Assembly: GCF_001718835.1 (NCBI RefSeq)
Contig: NZ_CP013443.1
Location: forward strand, 1,922,001-1,986,000
Direction of reading: 5' to 3'
From: Burkholderia cepacia
Lineage (GTDB): Bacteria > Pseudomonadota > Gammaproteobacteria > Burkholderiales > Burkholderiaceae
DNA: 64,000 bases
Part shown: positions 18,095 through 26,593 of the stretch, piece after piece
How positions within the stretch are numbered: position 1 is the stretch's first letter
Layout: each line of letters opens with the position of its first letter
The notes under the pieces: generated by a model
Databases searched by the model: none
Told to the model about the DNA's origin: nothing
Seen by the model: the letters and a program-made list of their open reading frames with translations, nothing else
Translations under genes and position numbers: made by a program

Positions 18095-19123
18095 ATGCGA
18101 CTGAAAGTGGGAGAACTGGCGAAACGCAGCGGGCTGACCGTCCGCACGCTTCATCACTATCACGCGATCGGTCTGCTGACGCCTTCGGCACGCGCCGACA
18201 ACGGCTACCGGCTGTACGACCGCCACGACATCGCCCGGCTCCACCAGATCCAGGCGTTGCGTCGCTTCGGCCTGTCGCTCACCGAAATCGGCGACCACCT
18301 GAACCAGCCCGGCACTCCGCTCGTCGAGCTCGTCGCGAAGCAGATCGCGCTGCTCGACCGTCAGCTCGCGCAGACCGCGCAGCTGCGCGAGCGGCTCGTG
18401 AGCCTGCATGCGCAGCTCGCCGCGGGCACGGAGCCGGAGCTGGCCGATTGGCTCACCACACTGGAGTTGATGACCGTGTACGACAAATATTTTTCCGAGG
18501 AAGAACTCGCGCGCCTGCCGATGTACCAGAAAAGCCAGGCGGGCGACGCCGAATGGATCGCACTCGTCGACGAAGTGCGCGCGCTGCACGACGCGGGCAT
18601 CCCCGCCGAGGACGAACGCGCCCGTGCGCTCGCCAGTCGCTGGATGACGCTGCTCGTGCGCGACACGAACAACGATCCGCGGCTGCTGGCGAAGCTGAAC
18701 CTGATGCACGAACAGGAACCGGCGATGCAGTCGAAGATCGGCATCTCGACCGCGCTGCGCGACTACGTGCTGCGCGCGTCGTCCGAAAACAAGATGCGGA
18801 TCTTCGAGAAGTATCTCGCGCCGGACGAGATCCGCTTCATGCGCGCGCACTACGGCGAACGCGCGATGGAATGGCCGCAACTGATGGGCGACGTGCGCGA
18901 CGCGATCGATGCGGGCACCCGACCGGCTTCGCCGGAAGGCCGCGCGCTCGCGCAGCGCTGGCTCGAGCTGTTCTGCAGCTATGCCGGCCACGATCCGGCC
19001 ACGCACGCGAAATTCCGCGAGGCGATGATGAACGAGCCCGCACTGAGGCAGGATACGTGGGTCGACGACACGCTGATCGGTTTCGTGCGGGAGGCGATGG
19101 CGCAGTTGAATCCGCAGCATTGA
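18095..19123 (+). CDS. MerR-family regulator with TipAS-like effector region
   Basis: A 342-residue MerR-type activator. The N-terminal winged helix-turn-helix (LKVGELAKRSGLTVRTLHHY, residues 3-22) and the YRLYDRHDIARL wing are followed by a dimerising coiled coil. After it come about 210 residues with two copies of a helical repeat (YDKYFSEEELARLP..., IFEKYLAPDEIRFMR...) like the TipAS antibiotic-binding domain. TipAS-type proteins sense peptide antibiotics or other hydrophobic drugs, so a drug-responsive role next to an efflux operon is plausible. The promoter in front has the long MerR spacing. A GGAGGAACG ribosome site precedes the ATG. Confidence 0.88.
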   Translation: MRLKVGELAKRSGLTVRTLHHYHAIGLLTPSARADNGYRLYDRHDIARLHQIQALRRFGLSLTEIGDHLNQPGTPLVELVAKQIALLDRQLAQTAQLRERLVSLHAQLAAGTEPELADWLTTLELMTVYDKYFSEEELARLPMYQKSQAGDAEWIALVDEVRALHDAGIPAEDERARALASRWMTLLVRDTNNDPRLLAKLNLMHEQEPAMQSKIGISTALRDYVLRASSENKMRIFEKYLAPDEIRFMRAHYGERAMEWPQLMGDVRDAIDAGTRPASPEGRALAQRWLELFCSYAGHDPATHAKFREAMMNEPALRQDTWVDDTLIGFVREAMAQLNPQH

Positions 19124-19131
19124 CCGACGCT

Positions 19132-19179
19132 CGGCCTGGCCGCATGCGCACCGCATGCGCACCGCATGCGGCCAGGCCG
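19132..19179. terminator. Bidirectional terminator hairpin with GCATGCGCACC repeats
   Basis: Perfect 17-bp stem CGGCCTGGCCGCATGCG (19132-19148) with CGCATGCGGCCAGGCCG (19163-19179), loop of 14 bases, between two convergent genes. The loop and inner stem are made of repeated CCGCATGCGCA units, so the hairpin may have grown by local duplication. Confidence 0.7.
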
Positions 19180-19206
19180 CCTGACAGCCTGACGGAATGC
19201 GCGCGA

Positions 19207-19734
19207 TTACGGATAGGCGCGCAGGCTGACGCCGCGCCAGTGCTTCGTCATGTAGCGCAGAAACACGGGTTGGGCTTTCAGGTCCGCATTCGGGACGGGC
19301 GCCGCGCCGCCGTCCATCACCTTGCCGTTCAGCGTGATGGTTTCCTCGCCGCGCAGCACGTATTTCCTGCCCTGATCGATCAGGAAATACTTGACCTCGT
19401 CGGGGCTGACGTCGCCGCGGCAGCCGATCTTGTACGCGAACAGGAACTGCTTGCGGCCGTTGCCGAGCAGGTCGCGCATTTCGACCGATGACGGCACGAC
19501 GGCGAGAATCTTGTCCACCTGGCATTGCGTCACGTCGTCGCGCACCTTCCAGTCCGGCTGTCCGTTCAGCGTCCCGACTATCCTCAGCTGCGCGCCGTCC
19601 GGACGCGGGGTCTCCGTGAACGTGACCGCGTGCGCGCCGGCCGTGTCGGTCCACGTGTACTCGGCCGCATGAACGGCGTGACTGAACAGCATGGCGGCGA
19701 TCGCGGGCCATGCGTGGCGGAAGCTTGTTTTCAT
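19207..19734 (-). CDS. Secreted protein of unknown function (M949_RS01915-like)
   Basis: A 175-residue protein with a clear signal peptide (MKTSFRHAWPAIAAMLFSHAVHAA), then a small beta-rich domain beginning EYTWTDTAGAHAVTF. Two cysteines (CQVDK and GCRGD) could form a disulfide in the periplasm. The pattern of a YTW start and a late YFLIDQGRKY motif resembles proteins annotated as M949_RS01915 family, a label of uncertain meaning. The ATG at 19734 is chosen because it begins the signal peptide; the frame is open further upstream. It appears monocistronic, ending at the shared hairpin. Confidence 0.7.
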   Translation of the reverse strand: MKTSFRHAWPAIAAMLFSHAVHAAEYTWTDTAGAHAVTFTETPRPDGAQLRIVGTLNGQPDWKVRDDVTQCQVDKILAVVPSSVEMRDLLGNGRKQFLFAYKIGCRGDVSPDEVKYFLIDQGRKYVLRGEETITLNGKVMDGGAAPVPNADLKAQPVFLRYMTKHWRGVSLRAYP

Positions 19735-19808
19735 TGTGATGGCGAACCTCGGAATGGACGCGCCATTATCCCGAAAGGCGCACGCCGCCGCCATGCAATC
19801 GCGCCGAC

Positions 19809-20516
19809 TCACCACTTGCAGCCGGCATCGCGCACCGCGTCGATCGCGAGCGCAGGAATCGCGAGCAGCCCCATCCCCGCATGCGCATTGCGGCAGTCGG
19901 CGCGGCGCGCCTCCGACATCCCGCGCGCGAGCGTGGCGTCCGCCGTTGTCCGCCTCGACGCGCCCGCGACCGCGCCGGACGAAGCCCCCAGCCCGCTGAT
20001 GGTCGCGGCCGCCGGACTGCGCCCGACCGTTCGCGGCGCGCCGATCGCATCCAGGTCGCCCCGCCAGTCGACGCCGGGCGCCGGCGCGTCGGCCGGGCTG
20101 CTTTCGGGGGCGCTCACGGCGTCCGCACGCGTAACGGCCTCCGCTTTCGGCATTCGGGGCGCCGCTGCGGACGAACGCGCCGGCACGCGTGTCGTCATGC
20201 TCGCGTCCCGATCGCGCAACGGGCGTGCGCCGCCGGACCCGGCCGCATCCGTCCGGCCACGAACCGGCGCGATCGTCGCCGGCGCGCGCTGCGGCTGCGC
20301 CGGCGCCGGCGCCGGCGTCTGCAACGGAATCAGCTCGACGCTCAACGCCCGCCTGGCCGTGTCCGCGGCCGGCAGTCTCGCGGCGCGCTCGGCCGTCGAC
20401 GCCGACCGCAGCGCCAGCCAGCCGAGCAGATGGAGCGACAACGCCACGACGAACGCCAGCACGCCAACGCCCAGCCGCCGCGCATCGATCTTGCCGACTG
20501 CGATGCTCCCCGTCAT
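19809..20516 (-). CDS. TonB-like anchored protein, Pro/Ala-rich, unknown
   Basis: A 235-residue protein. One N-terminal membrane helix (VGVLAFVVALSLHLLGWLAL, residues 17-36) is followed by a proline- and alanine-rich stretch to about residue 100 and then a low-complexity Ala/Ser/Arg region. The C-terminus (RRADCRNAHAGMGLLAIPAL...GCKW) has two cysteines and looks folded. The single anchor plus Pro-rich spacer resembles TonB or energy-coupling proteins, and the short C-terminal domain resembles tails found in several Burkholderia proteins. No ExbB/ExbD partners are nearby. Function unknown. Confidence 0.6.
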   Translation of the reverse strand: MTGSIAVGKIDARRLGVGVLAFVVALSLHLLGWLALRSASTAERAARLPAADTARRALSVELIPLQTPAPAPAQPQRAPATIAPVRGRTDAAGSGGARPLRDRDASMTTRVPARSSAAAPRMPKAEAVTRADAVSAPESSPADAPAPGVDWRGDLDAIGAPRTVGRSPAAATISGLGASSGAVAGASRRTTADATLARGMSEARRADCRNAHAGMGLLAIPALAIDAVRDAGCKW

Positions 20517-20543
20517 GCCCGAGCCGCGCGTTTGCGCGACGCG

Positions 20544-20768
20544 TCAGCCCGCGTCGGCGACACCGTCATCGCTGAACGCGAGCAGGTCGCCGGGCTGGCA
20601 GTCGAGATAACGACAGATCGCCTCGAGCGTCGCGAAACGGATGCCCTTGACCTTCCCTTGCTTGAGCAGCGACAGATTCTGTTCGGTGATGCCGACCGCC
20701 GCCGCGAGATCCTTCGAGCGGACCTTGCGCGTCGCGAGCATCACATCGAGCTTGACCACGATCGACAT
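20544..20768 (-). CDS. Small XRE-family regulator (YozG-like)
   Basis: A 74-residue Cro/CI-type helix-turn-helix protein (VRSKDLAAAVGITEQNLSLLKQGK at about 16-39), then FATLEAICRYLDCQPGDLL, typical of the YozG/HTH_26 group. It lies eight bases behind the DUF2975 membrane protein on the same strand. This two-gene pair is common in bacteria: a small repressor with a DUF2975 partner. It may autoregulate through the palindromes upstream of the membrane gene. Confidence 0.85.
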   Translation of the reverse strand: MSIVVKLDVMLATRKVRSKDLAAAVGITEQNLSLLKQGKVKGIRFATLEAICRYLDCQPGDLLAFSDDGVADAG

Positions 20769-20776
20769 GGCGCGCC

Positions 20777-21340
20777 TCAGACGAACTGCCGATGTTCGGC
20801 ATCGAGTTCGCTCGCCTGCCGGAGGATATGCGCGATGACCGCGATGCAGGCCGCGGTGAACAGCGCGACCACGTACGGCATGCCGATGCTGATCGTGACG
20901 ACACGGTGTCCGGCCGGCTCGCGCAGCGTCGCCCACACGCTCAGGAGCGGTTCGCACACGATGCTCAGCAGGACCCACAGACCGACCGCGCGCCCCATCT
21001 TGCCGAGGTGCCGGGCGGCGTCCGCCGAGAAATAGTCGCCGCCCGCATAGCGGCGGAACAGCAGGCGCAGATGCCGCAGGCCGTTCGCGAGCGCGATCAG
21101 CGGCACGCTCGACAGCAGGATGCCGACCGCCTTCTGCCACCACGGGAACGCGGCGACGTCGACGCCGAGCCCGGTGATCACCGAATCGGTCAGGCCGAAG
21201 CCGAGGCCCGCGCCGGACGGCGTCGCGTTCAGCGACGGCGCCACCCAGCATGCGGCGTTGAGCACCAGCATGCCGACGATGAACCACAGCGTGACGGTGG
21301 CCATCTGCTGGCTGATACGGGCAATGCGATCGGCAGGCAT
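20777..21340 (-). CDS. DUF2975 membrane protein
   Basis: A 187-residue inner membrane protein with four hydrophobic segments, and between the second and third the RRYAGGDYFSADAARHLGKMG stretch typical of DUF2975. The ATG at 21340 was chosen over an in-frame start at 21367 because it begins at the usual MPADRIARISQ. It is the first gene of the DUF2975/XRE pair. The function of the family is unknown; the partnership suggests the membrane protein may modulate the regulator. Confidence 0.82.
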   Translation of the reverse strand: MPADRIARISQQMATVTLWFIVGMLVLNAACWVAPSLNATPSGAGLGFGLTDSVITGLGVDVAAFPWWQKAVGILLSSVPLIALANGLRHLRLLFRRYAGGDYFSADAARHLGKMGRAVGLWVLLSIVCEPLLSVWATLREPAGHRVVTISIGMPYVVALFTAACIAVIAHILRQASELDAEHRQFV

Positions 21341-21381
21341 GCGAATTCCTCGCGGTAGGGAGAACATGCCCGGATTCTAGG

Positions 21382-21417
21382 CGATAAATTATCGTAAAAC
21401 AATCATTAATGATTGTT
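21382..21417 (-). promoter_or_regulatory. Two palindromes upstream of the DUF2975/XRE pair
   Basis: An AT-rich spacer holds CGATAA-A-TTATCG (21382-21394) and a perfect 20-bp palindrome AACAATCATTAATGATTGTT (21398-21417). They lie 42-77 bases before the DUF2975 start. They are good candidate operators for the XRE protein of the pair. Confidence 0.6.
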
Positions 21418-21467
21418 CGGGTTTTAATATTTGTCGCAATGCATGCATGTGCGGAGATGGGATGCCG

Positions 21468-22847
21468 TCACGCATCCCGCGTCGCGAGCCCGAGCGCACG
21501 CAGCCGCCGGTACAACGTCCGCTCGCTCATCCCGACCTGTTCGGCGAGCGCCTTGCGCGTGCCGTCGAACGTGCGCGCGATGCGCACGAGCTCGTCGTCG
21601 GACGGCGCGCGCGACGCGTCCGGCAGCCGCGACGCCGCGTCCGCACATGCGATCTCATCAGGCAGGTGCTCGCTGCGGATCGTCCCGTCGTCCGCGAACA
21701 GGCACGCGCGTTCGAGCACGTTGCGCAGCTCGCGGATATTGCCCGGCCACGCATACGCATCGAGACACGCGCGCGCGGCGTCGGTCAGCGTGTGCGGCGC
21801 GGCGAGCGCGTCGCCGGCCCCGGCGCGCGCGTTCGCGATTCGCCGCAGGATCGATTCGGCCAGCAGCGCGACGTCCCCGCGCCGCTCGCGCAACGCCGGC
21901 AGCGGAATCGGAAACGCGTTGATCCGGTAGTAGAGGTCCTGCCGGAACCGGCCGTCGTCGATCATCTCGCGCAGCGGCTTGTGCGTCGCCGCGACCAGCC
22001 GGAAGTCCGCGCGCAGCGCCTCGACGCCGCCGACGCGGCGGAACGTGCCCGACTCGATCAGCCGCAGCAGCTTCACCTGCATCGGCAGCGGCACGTCGCC
22101 GATCTCGTCGAGAAACAGCGTGCCGCCCTGCGCGGTCTCGACGAGGCCCGGCTTGCGCTGGTTCGCGCCCGTGAACGCGCCCTTCTCGTAACCGAACAGT
22201 TCGCTCTCGAACAGCGTCTCGGCGATCCCCGAGCAATCGACGACGACGAACGGCCCCATCGCGCGATCGCTCGCCTCGTGCAGCGCGCGGGCGAACAGTT
22301 CCTTGCCGGTGCCCGATTCGCCGAGCAGCAGCACCGGCAGCATCGACGGCGCGACACGCTGCAGCGCGCCGAGCGCCGCATTGAACGCGTCGGCGCCGCC
22401 GACGAGCCCTTCCGCACTCGGCTGCGCGGATGCGCTGCGCACCGTGGTCAGCCGCTCGACGTACGCGATCACGCTGCCGTGCGCGTCGAAGATCGGCCGC
22501 AATTCGACGTCGACGTGCTCGGGGCCGCGCGGCGTGTGATGGATGTGCAGCACGCGGTTCAGCCCGCGCGACTCGAGCGCCTGCTTCATCGGGCAATGCT
22601 CGCCGGCCTGGTCGCACGGCACGTCGTAGTGATGCGAGACCTGGAAGCAGTGCCGGCCCACGTGCTCGACGCCCGCGACGCCGAACTGGCGCCGGTACGC
22701 ATCGTTCGCCGCGAGGATGCGGTAGTCGGGATCGACGACGATCATCGGCTGCGGATCCTGCTCGAGATACGCGACGAGCGCGCGCACGTCGGGCGCGGCG
22801 CTGCGCGGCTGCGCTGGAACGATCGGGATGACGTCGTGCTGGCTCAT
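21468..22847 (-). CDS. fisR: Sigma-54 activator FisR of sulfide oxidation
   Basis: A 459-residue bacterial enhancer-binding protein. Residues 25-135 form a PAS-like sensor; Cys67, Cys78 and Cys85 have the 11- and 7-residue spacing of the three cysteines by which FisR of Cupriavidus senses reactive sulfane sulfur (from memory of that protein). The AAA+ domain has Walker A GESGTGKE (176-183) and the sigma-54 contact loop GAFTGA (223-228). A Fis-type helix-turn-helix ends the protein (MSERTLYRRLRALGL). It is divergent from pdo-sqr, with a -24/-12 promoter and an upstream dyad in the gap. It should activate those genes when sulfide or polysulfide accumulates. Confidence 0.9.
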   Translation of the reverse strand: MSQHDVIPIVPAQPRSAAPDVRALVAYLEQDPQPMIVVDPDYRILAANDAYRRQFGVAGVEHVGRHCFQVSHHYDVPCDQAGEHCPMKQALESRGLNRVLHIHHTPRGPEHVDVELRPIFDAHGSVIAYVERLTTVRSASAQPSAEGLVGGADAFNAALGALQRVAPSMLPVLLLGESGTGKELFARALHEASDRAMGPFVVVDCSGIAETLFESELFGYEKGAFTGANQRKPGLVETAQGGTLFLDEIGDVPLPMQVKLLRLIESGTFRRVGGVEALRADFRLVAATHKPLREMIDDGRFRQDLYYRINAFPIPLPALRERRGDVALLAESILRRIANARAGAGDALAAPHTLTDAARACLDAYAWPGNIRELRNVLERACLFADDGTIRSEHLPDEIACADAASRLPDASRAPSDDELVRIARTFDGTRKALAEQVGMSERTLYRRLRALGLATRDA

Positions 22848-22886
22848 GGTCGGGTTCGGCGGGGTCTGTCATGTGGACCGCCAATT

Positions 22887-22913
22887 CTGCCACGAGACTG
22901 CCAGAAGTGGCAG
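22887..22913. promoter_or_regulatory. Candidate FisR upstream activating site
   Basis: CTGCCA-GAAG-TGGCAG (22898-22913) is a perfect dyad, and a further CTGCCAC at 22887-22893 can pair with the same GTGGCAG arm. It lies about 110 bases upstream of the sigma-54 promoter, the usual place for an enhancer-binding protein site. Confidence 0.65.
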
Positions 22914-23021
22914 CATGCGCGCGCCGGCAGGTTGCGCGCGGCGCCGCCCGCCGCGTGCCCGCCGGTAAAAACCCGAACTGAATCAAGCCCCTGGCGCGTT
23001 TCCCGATGCGTCACGGTCACC

Positions 23022-23036
23022 TGGCACGTTTTTTGT
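23022..23036 (+). promoter_or_regulatory. Sigma-54 (-24/-12) promoter of the pdo-sqr operon
   Basis: TGGCACG-TTTT-TTGT matches the sigma-54 consensus (TGGCACG-N4-TTGC) except for the last base, with the invariant GG and TG at the right spacing. It lies 43 bases before the persulfide dioxygenase start and downstream of the FisR dyad. Confidence 0.8.
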
Positions 23037-23078
23037 ACTACCGAACGCCGATTGCAGAACCTGAATGAGGACGATCCC

Positions 23079-23963
23079 GTGAGCAACCTGCCCGTCATGT
23101 CGGTCGAAGGCTTTTTCGACCCGGCGACCCACACCGTCAGCTATCTCCTGCTCGATACCGCGAGCCGCGCATGCGCGCTGATCGACAGCGTGCTCGACTA
23201 CGACCCGACATCCGGCCGCACGCACACGGCCAGCGCCGACCGGCTGATCGCCCGCGTCGCCGAACTCGGCGCGGACGTGCACTGGCTGCTGGAAACCCAC
23301 GTGCACGCCGACCACCTGTCGGCCGCGCCGTACCTGAAGGAACACGTCGGCGGCCGGATCGCGATCGGTTCGCACGTGCGCCGCGTGCAGCACGTGTTCG
23401 GCACGCTGTTCAACGCGGGCCCCGGCTTCGCGCAGGACGGCCGCCAGTTCGACCGGCTGCTCGACGACGGCGACACGCTCGCGCTCGGCGCGCTGACGAT
23501 CCGCGCGCTGCATACGCCGGGCCACACGCCCGCGTGCATGACCTACTGCGTCGACGACGCGACGCAGCGCGCGGCATTCGTCGGCGACACGCTGTTCATG
23601 CCCGACTACGGCACGGCCCGCTGCGACTTCCCGGGCGGCGACGCGCGCACGCTGTACCGCTCGATCGCGCGCGTGCTCGGCCTGCCGCCCGACACGCGCC
23701 TGTACCTGTGCCACGACTACCAGCCGGGCGGCCGCGACGTGCAGTTCGTGACGACCGTGGCCGAGCAGCGCCGCGCGAACGTGCACGTGAAGGACGGCGT
23801 GACCGAGGACGATTTCGTCGCGATGCGTACCACGCGCGACGCCACGCTCGCGATGCCGGTGCTGATGCTGCCGTCCGTGCAGGTCAACATGCGCGCCGGC
23901 CACTTGCCCGAGCCGGAAGACAACGGCGTGCGCTACCTGAAGATCCCGCTCGACGCGATCTGA
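23079..23963 (+). CDS. Persulfide dioxygenase (ETHE1-like metallo-beta-lactamase fold)
   Basis: A 294-residue metallo-beta-lactamase-fold protein. The metal motif HVHADH is at residues 74-79, with further ligands in HTPGHT (His149) and VGDTLF (Asp170); this is the pattern of the single-iron ETHE1/persulfide dioxygenase group. It oxidises glutathione persulfide to sulfite in the cytoplasm. The GTG at 23079 has GAGG about 9 bases upstream and follows the sigma-54 promoter. It is followed 37 bases later by the sulfide:quinone oxidoreductase gene, giving the sulfide-to-sulfite pathway. Confidence 0.9.
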   Translation: MSNLPVMSVEGFFDPATHTVSYLLLDTASRACALIDSVLDYDPTSGRTHTASADRLIARVAELGADVHWLLETHVHADHLSAAPYLKEHVGGRIAIGSHVRRVQHVFGTLFNAGPGFAQDGRQFDRLLDDGDTLALGALTIRALHTPGHTPACMTYCVDDATQRAAFVGDTLFMPDYGTARCDFPGGDARTLYRSIARVLGLPPDTRLYLCHDYQPGGRDVQFVTTVAEQRRANVHVKDGVTEDDFVAMRTTRDATLAMPVLMLPSVQVNMRAGHLPEPEDNGVRYLKIPLDAI

Positions 23964-24000
23964 GCGCCCCGCCGGCGCCCCAACCGAAGGACCCCCGACA

Positions 24001-25679
24001 TGAACATCCGCAAGCTGACCGACACGCTGTCGGTCTCGCCGCAGATCACGGCGGCCGACCTGCCCGCGCTTCACGCGGCCGGCATCCGCGCGATCGTCTG
24101 CAACCGCCCCGACGGCGAAGGCCCCGACCAGCCGACCGTCACCGAAATCCGCGCGGCCGCCGCGCCGCTCGGCATCGACGTGCTTTACCTGCCGGTCGAT
24201 ACGGGCAAGGTGACCGACGACCAGGCCGCGCAATTCGGCGCACTCGTCGCGTCGCTGAATGAGTCACTGCACGCGCCGGTACTCGCGTACTGCCGCAGCG
24301 GCACGCGTTCGGCCACGCTGTGGGCGTTGTCGCAAGCCGGCCTGCGTCCGCTGAACGACATCGTCGCGACGGCCGCCGCGGCCGGTTACGACCTGCGCGC
24401 AATCGCGTCGCGTGTGGTGCAACGCGGCAAGCAGGCGGCACCGGCCGTCGACGCGCGGCACGACATCGTGATCGTCGGCGCGGGCGCGGCCGGCATCGCG
24501 GTCGCGTCGAGCCTGCTCGCGCGCGACGCGTCGCTCGACATCGCGGTGATCGATCCGGCCGACGTCCACTACTACCAGCCGGGCTGGACGATGGTCGGCG
24601 CGGGCGTATTCCGGCCCGAGACCACCGCGCGCCGGATCACCGACGTGCTGCCGCGCGGCGTGCACCGGATCCAGGCCGCCGTCGCGGGCTTCGAGCCCGA
24701 CGCGCACACGGTCGTGCTAGACGGCTGCCGCCGCATCGGCTATCGCAAGCTCGTCGTGTGCCCGGGGCTCAAGCTCGACTGGCACGCGATCGAAGGCCTC
24801 GCCGACACGCTCGGCCGCAACGGCGTCACGTCCAACTACCGTTACGACCTCGCGCCGTACACGTGGGAGCTCGTGCGCGCGTTCCGCGGCGGCAACGCAC
24901 TGTTCACGCAGCCGCCGATGCCGATCAAGTGCGCAGGCGCCCCGCAGAAGGCGATGTACCTGTCGTGCGACCACTGGCGGCGCGCGGGCCGCCTCGAGGC
25001 CGCGAACGTCGAATTCCTGAATGCGGGCGGCGCGCTGTTCGGCGTCGCCGACTACGTCCCCGCGCTGATGGAGTACGTGAAACGCTACGACATCGCGTTG
25101 TCGTTCGGCCACAACCTGGTCTCGATCGACGGGCCCGCGCGCCGCGCGACGTTCGCGCGCGCGCTGCCCGACGGCGGCAAGGAAACCGTGGTGCGCTCGT
25201 TCGACATGATCCACGTCGTGCCGCCGCAGAAGGCGCCCGATTTCGTGCGGTCCAGCCCGCTCGCCGATGCGGCCGGCTGGATCGACGTCGATCCGGCGAC
25301 GCTGCGCCACCGGCAGTATCCGGACATCTACGCGCTCGGCGACGCCACCAACACGACCAATGCGAAAACGGCCGCGGCCGCCCGCAAGCAGGCGCCCGTC
25401 GTCGCGCACAACCTGCTCGCGTCGCTCGGCCGCGCGCACGGCGGCGCCGCCTACGACGGCTACGGCTCGTGCCCGCTCACCGTCGAGCGCGGCAAGATCG
25501 TGCTCGCCGAATTCCTGTACGGCGGCAAGGTCGCGCCGACCTTCCCCGCGTGGCTGATCGACGGCAAGCGCCCGTCGCGGCTCGCGTGGCTACTCAAGGA
25601 ACGCGTGCTGCCGCCGCTCTACTGGAAGGCGATGCTCAAGGGCCGCGAATGGCTCGCGAAACCCGCGATCGCGCGTTGA
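24001..25679 (+). CDS. Fusion of TIGR01244-type phosphatase/sulfurtransferase domain with sulfide:quinone oxidoreductase
   Basis: A 559-residue two-domain protein. Residues 1-140 are a DUF442/TIGR01244 domain with the active-site loop CRSGTRS (Cys98), a fold shared with dual-specificity phosphatases and suspected of sulfur transfer. Residues 154-559 are a flavoprotein of the sulfide:quinone oxidoreductase family, with the FAD motif GAGAAG (160-165), redox-site cysteines (VVCPG and IKCAG) and the late FAD motif IYALGDATN. It oxidises sulfide at the membrane, passes electrons to quinone and yields sulfane sulfur. The fused domain could hand the sulfur to glutathione for the upstream dioxygenase. 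Such fusions are known in Burkholderia relatives. Confidence 0.9.
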
Positions 25680-25697
25680 CCGGAGCCCGATGACGTC

Positions 25698-26504
25698 ATG
25701 CTGATTTCCCTCGTACTGGGCGGTTTCGTCGGCGCCGTGCTCGGCCTGACCGGCGCCGGCGGCGGCATCCTCGCGGTGCCCGCGCTGGTCGTCGGCATGA
25801 GCTGGCCGATGCAGCAAGCCACGCCCGTCGCGCTCGTCGCGGTGGCCGGCAGCGCGGCGCTCGGCGCACTCGAAGGCTTCCGCCGCGGGCTCGTGCGCTA
25901 TCGCGCGGCCTTGCTGATGGCGGTGGCCGGCGTGCCGCTGACCACGCTCGGCGTACGGCTCGCGCACGTGCTGCCGCAGCGCCTGCTGCTCGCGCTGTTC
26001 GCGCTGACGATGCTGATCGTCGCCGGCCGCCTGCTGCGGCAGGCGCTGCGCACGCCTGGCGGCGCCGTGCAGGCTTCGCCGCTGTGCGTCGGCCGCGTGA
26101 ATCCCGATACCGGCCGTCTCGTGTGGTCCTGGCCGGTCGGTGTGGCGCTGGCCTCGACCGGTGCGTTGACGGGCCTGATGACGGGGCTGCTCGGCGTCGG
26201 CGGCGGCTTCGTGATCGTGCCGATGCTGCGCAAGTTCACGAACGTGTCGATGCATGGCGTGGTCGCGACGTCGTTGATGGTGATCGCGCTCGTCGGCACC
26301 GGCGGCGTGTTCGCGACGCTCGTGTCGGGCACGCGCGCACCGCTCGACGTGACGCTGTGGTTCACCGCCGCGACCGCGCTCGGCATGGCCGCCGGTCGCG
26401 GCGCGTCGCGCTTCCTGTCCGCGCGGCACGTGCAGGCCGGGTTCGCGGCCGTGCTCGTGTGTGTCGCGCTTGGGTTGCTTGTGAAGGCGGGGTTGGGTGG
26501 GTGA
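25698..26504 (+). CDS. TauE/SafE-family sulfite exporter
   Basis: A 268-residue membrane protein with eight hydrophobic segments and the duplicated glycine-rich motifs of the TauE/SafE family (GLTGAGGGILAVPAL near residues 14-28 and GLLGVGGGFVIVPML near 169-183). It is 18 bases after the sulfide:quinone oxidoreductase gene. In this operon it most likely exports the sulfite made by the dioxygenase. The start at 25698 places the first helix at the N-terminus. Confidence 0.88.
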   Translation: MLISLVLGGFVGAVLGLTGAGGGILAVPALVVGMSWPMQQATPVALVAVAGSAALGALEGFRRGLVRYRAALLMAVAGVPLTTLGVRLAHVLPQRLLLALFALTMLIVAGRLLRQALRTPGGAVQASPLCVGRVNPDTGRLVWSWPVGVALASTGALTGLMTGLLGVGGGFVIVPMLRKFTNVSMHGVVATSLMVIALVGTGGVFATLVSGTRAPLDVTLWFTAATALGMAAGRGASRFLSARHVQAGFAAVLVCVALGLLVKAGLGG

Positions 26505-26593
26505 GCGGAGGGGCGGCATCGCGAACGTCGCGGTGCCGCCTCACTGTCCGTCGAAGTGACAACCTCCCTGCGGACATATCGGCCCTACCCGAT

